Part shown: piece after piece, positions 25,815 to 38,117 of the stretch
Numbering within the stretch: position 1 is the stretch's first letter
Layout of the letters: each line of letters begins with the position of its first letter
Assembly (NCBI GenBank): GCA_030762895.1
Contig: CM061067.1
Span: forward strand, 165,972,518-166,036,517
Length of the DNA stretch: 64,000 nt
Source of the DNA: Sophora flavescens
Lineage: Eukaryota; Streptophyta; Magnoliopsida; Fabales; Fabaceae
Direction: 5' to 3'
Translations under genes and position numbers: made by a program
Notes under the pieces: generated by a model
What the model was told of the DNA's origin: nothing
Database searches by the model: none
The model's input: only the letters and a program-made list of their open reading frames with translations

Positions 25815-27775
25815 ATTTTATTGAATTTAGCATAGTTGGATTGCATGATAAATGTCGACTTCTGATGATTTCCTCTTATGATTTGAAATATGAAAATTGA
25901 TCTCCATGTGAAAAATTGAAAAATAAACTTTGAGAAATTTTATTGTGATTGCATGATTTATGACAAGTTTGGGGTGAAGGGGTGCACACATTAGGGATGT
26001 ATCTCGGTCAAATAATTTGCTAAAAATGTCCGGTGAGGAATTTAAGCCTCCAACATTGTTTTTAATTGTGTGAATCGCTTTTAAGTTGCACTTTCCCGGA
26101 TTTACTTGAATCTTTTCATGGTTTGCATGTTTATATGTTTGCATCAAATGACTTAGGCAATTTTCTTTGAAATAGCTACTTGGCCTAACTTGAACCAACC
26201 TAATGCATGTTCCCTAGTTAGTCACATTGAGCCTAATAACCTATTGTTTCTTGATGACCTTATGTTATAAGCCAAAAATACGGAAAAACCATGTTAACCC
26301 AATCTCAGGATTTAGGAGAGCGTGGATGCTTAGAAAGACAATGGTTGTAGGAAACTAAGTTTGGGGGTAGCTACAAGGGTTTAATACGTTGTTTTGGGAA
26401 TGAGAAAAAAATAAATAAAAGGTTGAAGCCAAAGATTATAAAAAAAAAATGCAAACATGCCAAAAAGGGGCAAAAATGAAGAAAGGGGTGTAAAAGGGAA
26501 GAAAGGGGTGTAAAAGGGAAAAAATGTTGTGGCCACCCAAAGTAAGAAAAATAGAAAAATATAAAAAGAAATGAGATTTAAGATAAAAAATTGTAATTTC
26601 CAAATTTCATACTCTCATAAATCTTAGGGTTTTAGCCTTGTACATTTGAATATCCTACCCTTAGCCAGGCCCCATTACAACCTATAAAAGACCTTTTGAT
26701 GTTGCATACATGTTTTTGTGGGAACTTTGTTTAGATGAAAATCAAATCCATGGAAAGTGCTATTGAATGGTGAAATTGAGTGAAAATTTATAGCCTAGAC
26801 AATTGAGTGAATAAGTGAATTACTAAATACCTTTGTGAGGAAGGGAATTGTTTGAAATTGACGATCTCCCTTTTTGTGTGTATGTGCAACTTAGATCCTT
26901 TGCTTAGATTAATGATTGCATGAATGATTGAATTTTTCTTTGTTTAAAGTAAATGAATGTGGGAATTGCATTGATGAATAGGGGGGAACATTGAAGAAAA
27001 ATTGAATTGATAAAATTTGCATGAAATTTGTGCGAAAATATTTGAGTCCATTGAGCTTACCCGGTTTTGAGTCTTTTTGAGTTTTAGTTTACTTAGGGAC
27101 AAGCAAAGTTTAAGTTTTGGGTATTTTGATAAGCCTCTGGCTTATCTAGTTTTATAACTAGTAAGGCCATGGTTTTTGTGCTAAATGTTCGAGTTTAATC
27201 TCGTTTTCACCCAAATTTGGATTTAATTGTCCTCAAGCAACATTTTGAGTCTTTTAAGTAGTTTTTAGTAATTTTTGCTATTTTTGAGTCAAATAAAGCA
27301 TTTAATGTTATTTTATATTTTCAAGGTTAAAAGTGAAGCTCAAGAGAACTTGGAGAATTGAAGAAAACAAACTAAAAGAAGAATTTCATGGTCTCGCCCC
27401 GCGAGCCAGAGCTGATGCTGAGCATGGAATTGGAGCCTTTCAGTCTCGCCCCACGAGCCAGACACAGGAAATCTGAGAGCGCTCAGTCTCGTCCTCCGAG
27501 ACAGTCTTCGCCCCTCGAATATTCAAAATTGCATGCAGGACCCACGTGATCAATTGAACTGAAAAGAATTGAAGTCCAAGTAATCCAATTTGATTCACAT
27601 GAAGTAAATGGTGCAGGGATCTAATTGATGGATTTGAAGATTGGATATTAATGGCTCATCATAAAAATAGAAGATGGAGATATTGATTTGAAAATTAATT
27701 TAGAGGATTTGAAGCCATTCAAGAATATCAATCAGCATAGAAACGGTGGGACCTGCGGAAGAATTGAATGATATG

Positions 27776-28070
27776 CACTGGTGCAGAAAAGGGATTTCAC
27801 ATCGGTTATTTTTGGCCTTTCACATCGGTTTTCAAACTGATGTTGAAATGACCGATGTGGTTTATTGTCACTTTTCACATCGGTTTTAAAACTGATGTTT
27901 ATAGTATATTTTTAACATCGATTTTTACCTTAACCTATGTGGAAAATTAATTTGTCAATTGGTAAGCTATTGGAAATTTCACTTTCCACATCGGTTTTTG
28001 AAAAAACCGGTGTGAAAATTTCACTTTACACATCGGTTTTACTGAGAACCGATGTGTAAAGTCTCATTTT
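27776..28070. repeat. Subterminal repeats, left end of the CACTA element
   Basis: About eight copies of (A)CATCGGTT or AACCGATGT-like units in both orientations within 300 bp, for example near 27800, 27827, 27880 and 28032. Those near 28000-28060 form short inverted pairs, as in CACTA transposase-binding regions. Confidence 0.8.
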
Positions 28071-28380
28071 TTTTTATTCTGTTATTTACATTTCTATCAT
28101 TCCTTTCCCCTGTTTCAGTAATGCAGATCAATACCAGAATAATATACTGTAAATATTCTCAACACAATCACTTTTGTACGACAAAAACACAGCTAATATA
28201 TACTGAATTTATTACGAACAATACATATGTACGTTCAATTACATTCAGACAACAAAGATAATTAGAAACCAAAAAGCTACATGATATATTATAGATTTCA
28301 TATCAAAATACATATGATCAGTCAAAAGTACACTATAGCTAGTACATGATAAGTTTTTAAACTAACTACATATATACAAA

Positions 28381-30062
28381 CTATGGTTGGTACACTTCAA
28401 GAAAGAAAGTTGCCCAACGCCTCTTTATGTTGTTGATGTCGGAATCAGATAATGGAGTTGGATTGTTGAATATCTGCAAGTTTAATTGGACAAAAGATTA
28501 TATCTTTTAAGTAATTAACTAACTTAAAACATATAACGAATCTATAACTATTACTTCTAATTGTGTCAATTAACATTTACCTCGTTCCATATTTCAGTGA
28601 TCCTGGAGGAGATAATTTCCAACATCCATTGCATCACATAGTAGCCACATTCCCATGATCCACGTTGTATACGTGACTACGTACAAATGAAACCCAATTA
28701 AAATATGAGGAATTAAATAGAAATCAATAATTATACCCACTACATTTGATGCATTTGAACTAATAAATATCTTACGCTAGGAATAATCCATCTGATAGCC
28801 CGAGTACGCCTGTCACCACGCAACATGTGGTTTGCAGTAATAGACCTATCATGACAAAAACATTAACTAAAGTATATCTAATAGATTTCAGATAATTAAA
28901 ACAACTGCGTTACTGATTATAAAGTATTTTAATGCTTACGTTTCGATGATCGTCTTTAGTGCATTCGCCGGCTTATTTCCCAATGAGCAGAAGAAGACCA
29001 CGACGTTCATCATAGGGTACAAGATCAACAGTTGCCAATGCTGGCTATATTCACGGAACAGTTAGTGTCTAAGTCATATATAGTTATACTTAAATAACCG
29101 GTACTTACTTATTGAGATAAGGCGCAAGGTAGAATTGATGATCGTCTCGGGCAAGTATATCACGTATGGTGGTGACCGGGTCTTCTGATGCTAGGAGAAC
29201 ATCACCCTGAATGAACATGGGGTCAATGAACCCATAAAGGGCGAGGTTACCCTGATCAACTAACATACGATGCAGATACCTAATATATTGGAAAAACATG
29301 TTAATTATCATATTATTTAAAAATTAATTACTTAACTTATAAATAAAATGTACTTATGTGCACCATAACGATATGTGTGCAGAACTAGCCATTTCTTTAT
29401 TGAGTACCATCTCCATAAGTTCCTTCTTTGGGATATACAATTCATCACCTGGACTGGCATCATGTTCCAACCTTACCAAGGTTGCGTCATTCTCCATGGT
29501 GACAACCTGTATAGCCAGAACTTTAAAAACATCACCATGGCCAGGTGCCCCTTTGTCGATCCCTTAAACAACATAGATATATATTAGTAATCACGGATAA
29601 TTAAGTTATTTAATTCGCAATTAACTAAATGGTCAAATGAATACTTTGGCAGGAGCAGACATCTCTGGTCTTCCTGGATCCGACCTTTTAGGCACAATAT
29701 TATTTCCAACATCCTATAACGAATAAAAATAAAGCATTATCTTTAAACAATAATAAATTATTTCAACTATGAATATAGAAAAACACAACTAACTGAATAC
29801 CTCAGATGCAACAAGAAAACTGACCAGTCTTCTTGGCCAGAGGATGAAGTTATCGGGGGCCTGACCCACTGTTTGAACCTCCTCAGTGGGCACAGGGACT
29901 CGAGCATCAGCATCTCGAATAATCTCAACAACGACCCTCAGATGATCATCCGGTAATAAACGATGGTGTATGGTATTACCTAAGTTATTATGTGCCCTCC
30001 CCAATGCCACTAAGCGGCGATCATGATGATCATCAACATACAGCTCACACCTATCAGGGTCG

Positions 30063-30117
<55 letters not shown>

Positions 30118-31516
30118 TTTCAGGCTGATGAGGAGGATCACATGAGCCCTTAGTGCTCACATGGATAGAGGGTTGGACAGAGGGTTGGACACCGGTTGTC
30201 ATCTGCTGGGACATAGAAGTCAATATTGCCATCTGCTGGGCAAACTGCTCGGCCATATCCTGTCGAAGCTCAGCTGCAATCTCCTGTTTTAGCCGTGCTC
30301 TATCTGCATCAACATCCCTGTGGCATTGGTGTGAAGATGAACCATGGTATTGGCGAATGCCAACGCCCCATCCAACACCAATGACACGGCCTGGGTGGTC
30401 TGGTTTACCGATGGCAGCAGCTAAGATATCATCGCATCCTCTAGGAACAAAGGTTCCTTGGGTTACCTGCTCGTCCAAGGCATCCTATCACATAAAATAT
30501 CAGGTCACATTACAATTCGGTAACAATCTTAAAATGACAATTACAATTCAAACTATACTCACAATCTTCTCAGCTACTTGGCGGGCCTCCTCAGATGTAT
30601 ATTGTCCCGTTTTTATTTGTCGGGCCCTCTTCCATTTACGATGGCGTGGGGGTGGAGGTGGATCAACAACCTCTGGACGATTTTCAGCATTAGGATCCGC
30701 TTGAGATGCTGCTTCCTGACGTGCTTTCTTTTCCTCTTCAACCATTATCTGACCAAGCTTTTTATATCCCCCACGAGACATGACATGGGGGTAGACATTC
30801 TTGCATTGGTTTTTCTGCCCCTTTTTCCTCTTCTCCTATTATAAATAGAAGACAATTAAATTACATAAGTAAATAAAATTAATGAAATTACATAAATTTA
30901 GAAACAAATCAAATAAGTTAACCTGAAAGCTGGGATCATGTCGGCTCTGAACAAAGCGATCCCACGTCACTTGGTCAAGAAACGGGTACACCTCAAGTGG
31001 GTTCTTTTTACTTTTTGGATTGAATACATAGTATCTGCCCAGGTCGGACTTAAAAGCCCTCCAACGCTCACCAGCATACTTTAGCAAACGCTTCTTCATA
31101 ACGTACGTATCAGGTATGTCAACGGTCAGCTACATTAAGACCAAAAGAATCAACGAATTACTGTATGATATTATTAAGATAAAAATAAAGTAGATACAGA
31201 CAAACACAGGACGTAAAAGTATAGATACCAGAATACTCTCCCATATCTGATCCTTCACGTCCACCGGTACATCTTTCCAAATATCAATGAGTATACTAGG
31301 CCTGCTCCTAGCAAGGCTCGCCACAAAACTGTTAAACTGCTCTGCCATTGGCCCAATAGGATTGCGGTTATTATCAAAGTCTATTCTTATCCTTTGATTT
31401 GAACCACGGTTGGCAGTCAAATTCCTCATTCGTGTGGCACGTCTACCCTTTCTACTAAAGAGACGGGGTCTCCGAGGCAATTTGCATGAAGGAGGGATAT
31501 CCTCACGATCAGCCAT
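28381..31516 (-). CDS. CACTA second gene: plant En/Spm-type transposase region fused to Ulp1-like C48 protease
   Basis: Inferred exons (descending): 31516-31229, 31129-30923, 30835-30563, 30484-29801, 29713-29645, 29562-29364, 29279-29109, 29044-28940, 28845-28776, 28676-28581, 28473-28381, all with GT-AG borders, about 750 residues. The N-terminal third (FVASLARSRPSILIDIWKDV, then KRLLKYAGERWRAFKSDLG) resembles the plant Ptta/En/Spm transposase domain. A middle region has an acidic run of about 20 Asp. The C-terminal third looks like a Ulp1/C48 cysteine protease: QHWQLLILYP (His codon 29038-29040) and WECGYYVMQWM (Cys codon 28647-28649). Phase agrees at every junction except exons 5-6, where one base is lacking, so the gene may be damaged or use an unusual site. 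The role of the protease in transposition is unknown. Confidence 0.75.
30061..30117. repeat. (TCA)n microsatellite encoding a poly-aspartate run
   Basis: About 19 trinucleotide units (CAT/TCA on plus; GAT/GAC on minus) inside exon 4 of the CACTA second gene, keeping the frame open. Triplet unit length means expansion would not break the protein. Confidence 0.9.
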
Positions 31517-31676
31517 GTATACCTGTTTAAACAAATAAAAAACTTGTTAGTATGCCAGGATAAATATCAAACATAACTTATAAATATCGATCAACGTACA
31601 TAAACATAACTTATAAATATCAACGTCAACATATAATATGCCTTTAAACATAACTCAAACTAAACTTACTTTGTGG

Positions 31677-34600
31677 TCAATTAGTAAATTTCTCCCATAA
31701 CCCTTCTTGGTGATCATTACGAGTAGCATGTACATCACCCACTTCATTTTCCTCATTGAAATTAGGCACTCGTGTTGAGAAAGAAGGAGTATCAGAAATA
31801 TCAAGAGTTGAATCGTGATTTCCCTCACTACCATTATACATGTTTTTTCCCTGGAGAACCACTGACCACCTTTTGTTAGAAGGATCACGGATATAAAACA
31901 CTTGTTTTGCTTGGGATGCCGTGATGAAAGGCTCCTCTTTATTACCTACCTTATTAAGGTCCACCAATTTGAATCCTAACTCATCGGTTTGCACACCATT
32001 GTTACTGTCGACCCACTGACATTTAAAAACAGGTACTCTAAACTTCGTGTAATCAACCTCCCATATCTCTTCAATGATTCCAAAGTATGAAACGGATGCC
32101 ATAACAGGGTTTTTATCTTTCGGACTAGAGAAATGCATGGACTCAGCGACGACCATAACCCCACTGTTTTGCATAGTACTTTTGTCATCCTGGGACTTTG
32201 TATAGAAGGAAAACTTATTGATATCGTACCCACTCCAGCATATGACATCAAAGTTAGGCCCCTGTGCTAGCCATTTTAATGTATCAGAAGCAATACCATC
32301 CTTTGCAATTTTTTCTTTAAACCAGTTCAAGAAAGTCTTGTTATGGTTGTTCAAACACCATTTTTCATTAATTCTAGGGTAAGTTTCATTGATGATGCTT
32401 TTATGCTCACATAAGTATGGTTCAACCTCATCGGTGTTATTCAATATATACAAATGTGCTTGAAGCACTTCCTCCCGATCCATGCTCTTAACAATGATAC
32501 CTTGTGTACCCTTACCACCATATATTCCTTCGTGACGAGACTTCGGAAGCCCTACAGGTCCCGCTTCTGACATGTAGTCTGTACAAAACTCAATAGCTTC
32601 TTCTCCAACATACCTTTCAACAATAGATGCTTCGGGACGGTGTGGATTTTTCATATATCCTTTCAAGATCTTGATGTATCGCTCAACTGAGTACATCCAC
32701 CTTAAATAAACGGGGTCGCACAATCTAATCTCCCTCACTAGATGAACAATCAAATGAACCATGATGTCAAAACATGAAGGTGGAAAATACATCTCCAATT
32801 GGCACAATATAATGGCTGCCTCATTTTCCAAGTCATCCAACTTTTTAGTGTCAATGACCTTGCTACATATAGCATTGAAGAATAAGTATAACCTAGTAAT
32901 GACATGTTTGACTTTTTTAGGCAATATGTCACGAATGGCCACCGGTAGTAGTTGTTGCATCAAGACATGACAATCATGAGACTTTAAGCCAACTAATTTG
33001 AGATCTTTCATTGAGACAAGTCTTTTGATATTTGAAGAGTAACCCTGTGGCACTTTGACTCCCCGTAGACATTCACAGAAACTTCTTTTCTCTTTTTTTG
33101 ATAAAGTATGACATGCTGGGGGCAAATAAGTCTTCTTATCCCCCACTCTAAGTGGAGCTAACTGCTCTCGTATACCCATCGCAACCAGATCCAGACGAGC
33201 ATTCACACCATCATTTGTCTTGCCTTGAATGTTGAGAAGCGTTCCGATTAAACTATCACACACATTCTCCATATGCATCACATCAATACAATGTCTTACA
33301 TCAAGCTTGCACCAGTATGGAAGATCAAAGAAGATTGACCTCTTCTTCCATATTTTCTTCTCGGTAGCCTTCTTCTGGGTCTTCCCATAGATAACATTAG
33401 TGTTGTTAACCCTTTCATAAACTTGCTCTCCAGTCAAGGCCACCGGAGCAATTTCATTCTCCGGAAGTCCATTGAAAGCTTTTCTCAATCTACGATAAGA
33501 ATGATTACGTTGGAGAAATCTCCGATGCCCAAGGTAAACCGTCTTCCTTCCATGTTGCAGTTGATGGTAACATGTGCCTTCTTCACATATTGGACATGCT
33601 TTATGCCCCTTAACACTATACCCACACAGGTTCCCGTATGCTCGAAAGTCATTGATGGTGCAAAATAACATGGCACGCAATCTGAATGTCTCACGACAAT
33701 ACCCATCGATCACATCAACGCCTCCATCCCACAACATTCTCAAGTCTTCAATCAAGGGACTCAGATAAACATCAATATCATTTCCTGGCTGTTTAGGACC
33801 CGAAATCATCATACTTAACATAATGTATTTGCGCTTTATGCACAACCAAGGAGACAGGTTGTAAATTACCAGGAGAACAGGTCATGAACTATGAATACTA
33901 CTTAAGTTTCCATATGGATTCATTCCATCGGTAACAAGTCCAAGCCTGAGGTTTCTGGGCTCATTGCCGAAATCCTGAAACAAACTATCAATTCTCTTCC
34001 ATTGCAAAGAATCGGCAAGATGCCGAAGCTGTCCATCACACTTCCTCTCATATGCATGCCATCTAATGTTCTTTGCATCATTTACATTAGCAAACAATCG
34101 CGAACCGCGGAATCACGTGAAGATACTATAACACCTTCGCAGGAGGACCTTTGGTGACCACATCCCAACTAGAATCATCATCCTTCACTTTGTAGCGTGA
34201 TACCCCACACCTGGGGCACTCGTGCATCTCTTCAAACTCTTTCTTGTACAATATGCAATCATTGGGGCAAGCGTGTATTTTCTTATACTGCATACCCATC
34301 GGACACAATATCTTCTTCGCCTCATAGTTTCGAGATGGCAATGTGTTGCCTTCTGGAAGCATGTCTTTCAACAACTCAAGCAATTCGGTAAAGCTTTTAT
34401 CGCTCCACCCATTTCTCGCCTTCACATTGAACAATCTTAACACCGCTGACAACCGTGTGAAATTAGTGCACCCCGGATACAAAGCCACTTCCGCATCACT
34501 GCACAAAGTATCATACACATGTGCGCGCCGAAAAGACTCTTGCCCAACATCACAGATCATGTCCTCTAGTCCATCATCCATTTCCACGTCATCAAATTCC

Positions 34601-34863
34601 TCTCTATCCGACACCCTCGGCCTGTCTAAATATTCACCATGACATATCCATGTTGTGTAACTCTTGAAAATCCCCTCACAAATAAGATGATCACGTATCT
34701 CCTCAGCTTCTAGTCGTCTATCATTCAAACAGTTAACACAAGGACAATAAAACCTTCCGTTACCACTATCAGGAGCATTTGTTTTTGCAAACTGTAGAAA
34801 ATCTTTCACTCCATTCTCATACTCATCACTTGTCCGTCTAGCATTCATCCAACCGCGATCCAT
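31677..34863 (-). pseudogene. TNP2-type CACTA transposase, broken by two stops and a frameshift
   Basis: The start at 34863 (MDRGWMNARRTSDEY) opens a transposase-associated N-terminal domain with CPCVNCLN. The frame runs to 34126, where TAG stands where a Trp is expected after GPPAKVL. A frameshift follows within about 34098-34125. The frame resumes at LFANVNDAKNIRWHAYERK and meets TGA at 33882-33884, again in place of an expected Trp before PVLLVIYNLSPW. The long remaining frame (33881-31677) holds the TNP2 core (YCRETFRLRAMLFCTINDF, GHKACPICE), a DUF4218-like segment (CQLEMYFPPSCFDIMVHL) and a DUF4216-like segment (FGIIEEIWEVDY, VPVFKCQWVD). Such enzymes cut and join CACTA ends; this copy would be inactive. 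Confidence 0.9.
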
Positions 34864-37480
34864 GACTAAACCAATAACTTCGTACTTAGTCCAACATATT
34901 CATCAACCACTTCTTATGACAGGGTATGGCCCTATCCCATTCGAGAAGAAACTTTTTCAACATTCGGTTAACAGTTAGTCCTTAACTCTCATGCTCATAC
35001 TCGACAAAATTTCGGCAGCATTTCCCTTCGGTCTCCGACGTACACTACTTGAACGCGATGACATCCACCACGATAAAGTATGCACCCGGAGAACGAAATG
35101 AAATGTATCAATCCGAACTTTCATCAAGTATATAACATTAGAATCAATGAATAACCATTTTAACTGAATTAAGAAAGAGTTTTTTCCCAAACTGTCCAAC
35201 TTTGGACAATTCAAGATCCAACACAATGAGCGGTACATTAAGCACATACACGTGTGCTCATTAGTATTGCATCTCAAACGGGAAACTAAGGCTTTACTAA
35301 TTATTGTGGGCATATTCTCGAATCAAATAAATTTTCAAGAAAATACATTAAAACTCCAATGAAAGATTTTCAGCCAAAACGTACCTTCTGAGAGACAACC
35401 CGAGTTGTTATTGTGCAAAGACAGCAGAGAAGTGAACAAAGCAGAGGCAGTAGCGCTATGCAACGTATTCAAAGACACTTGTACACCTGCCAACTAAAAA
35501 CTATTCCTTGAGTTAATCATTCTAGAATTGAGAGAATTCTGTAAATAGTCATTGAAACTTCAATAGGCAAAATACAAGATAGCAAAGCTGAAGAGATCTA
35601 CAACTTAATGGTATGGTTGATTAATGGTGACACACTTGTAAGTTGTAACTAAATTTCTGAGTAACTGAATGAAACTCACTAGGAACCCTATGACTACTCC
35701 TCAAATCAGATTCGCAGTCCAGGAAAATAACACCTATCAATTTCTTGTTCTGCAAATAGAGTAAGAAAGTTGGTCAGCCTCAATGATTGGTAGAAATGCT
35801 AAATGTTAGAAATGCATAAAGTATAAAAACATTATCTTGACGTGTACATTACTAGCGCTAATCAGATCAAACACCCAAAGATCCCAAAAAACCACTAAAA
35901 TATTCAAGTATTAGTTGTACATGTTGTCAAGTGGTGTGAAAGAACACCGGTCATAAACTTCAAGTTGTCAAGTGGGTACCAACTATTGGTTTGCAGTTAT
36001 AAGAAGTAATCAGTCATACTCTAAGCCCATTATATGAACCCCTAAAGTTGTTCCACTATTTGGCCATAGCAGTAATATCTTATCTAACTTGACATTTTGC
36101 TTTGAAAAACATGTAGAATTCATGCTTTCCAAAGGCATCTAAGAGTGAAAGAGAAGAAACAAAGAAGTTATCATGATTTAGCTTGTTTTCAGAATGTCTA
36201 TCCACAAATTTAATTAACTGTAACTATATTTTATTAGAGTTAAATGGTATGATACAATCTGATACACAAACTGTTGTTCCTGAAAACATTTACATAACAA
36301 ATATACTTTGTATCCCTTGTAAACCAAAAATATACTTTCCACTAGCAAGTAATCCCAATGATGCAAATGACAATTAAATTCCCTGCCCAAACCACAGCAA
36401 ACCATGAACACTTCCACTCAAGTATCAAGAGCATCCATGCAACATTTGTAATGACCACCATAGTAATAGATATCACCTTCAGGCCTTGTAACAGAAGAAC
36501 AAAAAGTCCTCTTAGCAGATAGTACAAGTAATTCCAAAGAATAAGATCAGGGTACCCAAAATCCAAAAGTCCATTTACAGCCACTAAGCCAAAAGCCTAC
36601 CAAATTCAAGAAAAAGAAAAGTGCAGCCAATAAACAACCCAAAGCACACAATGCAGTCCATCTATTAACAGACCACCCACACAATTTACCACAACTTGAA
36701 AATTTTTGGAGTTTGGAGATTTGATAAGAGACAAAGCCTAGAGATCTTTGCAAATTTTTGTTCTTTGTTGAAAAATCTCTAGCACAAAATTGAATTTAAA
36801 TGCCTCCACTAGGATGTTTAATTCTAACAGATGAAAATCCCTACAGTAACAAAAGACCAACCAATATTGGTTCATTTGAATTGCTCAGCCTGGGGAGAAA
36901 TTTCTAGAAGAAAAAGAATGGGTGGCAAGATCTAGCACTAATAGGACGACCGTGGCCAAAATAGAGTGACAACCTCTCTGTTAACACACAATGCAACTCC
37001 TCCACTGTGAAATTTCCATAACCCTCCTTTCACATAATGCTCGAAAAGTAGTAACCCTAAAGGAAGAGAGAGAGACGCATACCTGAGGGAGGAGAAGGGA
37101 CGAGCAAAAATGGTGCTCTTCACGCAAACGAGGGTAGCTCGCGGATGGCCGTTCTCAGTGGTTCTTAGTGGTTCTCTTCCGAAGCAGAAAATGAAGGCTC
37201 GCAGTGGTCTTCTTCTTTGTCTACGATTAGGGATTTGCAGAGAGTTAGGGGGAAAGAGAAATCGTTATAGCTGTGAGAGGGAGAGCTTACCTGAGAGAGA
37301 GAGAGAGGTCGAAGAGAGCTCCCTCGTTGGTCCTCCGGTGGTAGCCGAAAGAAGTGGTTCTCTTTGCAATGTGACTTAGAGTAAGACCAGTGAGAGAGAT
37401 GGAGAAGCAGTGACAAAGGAATGAAAAACAAATGAAATGAAAGACAACGCAAAGAGTAGGAGGGAATGAAAATAGAAACT
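34864..37480. other. Non-coding 5' part of the CACTA element
   Basis: No long coding frame. A 112-codon minus-strand frame at 34975-35313 ends in WMSSRSSSVRRRPKGNAAE and shows no known domain. A purine-rich GAGAGA stretch lies near 37300. Probably the TNP2 leader and promoter region. Confidence 0.5.
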
Positions 37481-37909
37481 TAGGTTATTACACATCGGTT
37501 TAAAAAAACCGATGTGGTTAGTGATATTTCACATCGGTTTCCTTATAACCGATGTAGAAACTTACAATTTATTTTAAAATTTCATTTTTTTTAATTTACT
37601 ACATTGGTTATTTGAAAACCGATGTGTAATCTTACGGCTGATTAAAAAAAGTTATAATTTGTTTTCCTTTTCCACATCGGTTATTTAAAACCGATGTCTA
37701 ATCTTATGTGTAATTTTTTTTTTGTTTCACTTTTCCACGTCGATTTTTTTAAAACCGATATTAAATATTTGTATCACATCGATTTATGCAATAATCGATG
37801 TTAAAATATTTCAGTTTAATTTCAAAAAAGTCACCGTCTCCTATTTCACATCGATTTTGTTAAAACCGATGTTAAAAAACTGATGTTAAATATATATTTT
37901 ATACTAGTG
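37481..37909. repeat. Subterminal repeats, right end of the CACTA element
   Basis: At least ten ACATCGGTT/AACCGATGT units, many as inverted pairs separated by short A or T runs (for example 37493-37520, 37532-37556, 37673-37698). The last ones near the end have decayed to ATCGATTT. Confidence 0.85.
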
Positions 37910-38117
37910 ATTATAAAATGGTGGCCAGCAAAACAATTGAAGACATATATTTTACAATTAAATGCAATTCAATTGTAATTATTGGAAGCAGCAACGTGAA
38001 GTAAGGTCAAGGGCCCACATGTTTATGAATCCAAATCAATTTGGATAGTAAATGCATTATCAGAAAAGATTTGGCTTTTGGAAAATTGATAGGCAACGCG
38101 AAGATGGATGCAAAAGG

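Larger units (their letters stand above)
27776..37909 (-). mobile_element. CACTA (En/Spm) transposon, 10.1 kb
   Basis: It starts CACTGGTGCAGAAAAGGG and ends ATACTAGTG. Both ends carry subterminal arrays of ACATCGGTT and its inverse AACCGATGT, the kind of site bound by CACTA transposases. Two genes on the minus strand fill the centre: a TNP2-type transposase pseudogene (31677-34863) and an En/Spm-type transposase/Ulp1 fusion (28381-31516). Comparison with the left Athila LTR shows the site (about 23425) but no clean 3-bp duplication; about seven target bases seem lost. The region 34864-37480 upstream of TNP2 is non-coding apart from short frames and holds a GA-rich stretch near 37060-37400 that could be leader or promoter. 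Confidence 0.9.

Noticed and set aside
29375..29587. Plus-strand frames opposite the CACTA second gene
   Set aside because: They are antisense shadows of minus-strand exon 6, whose protein is clearly patterned.
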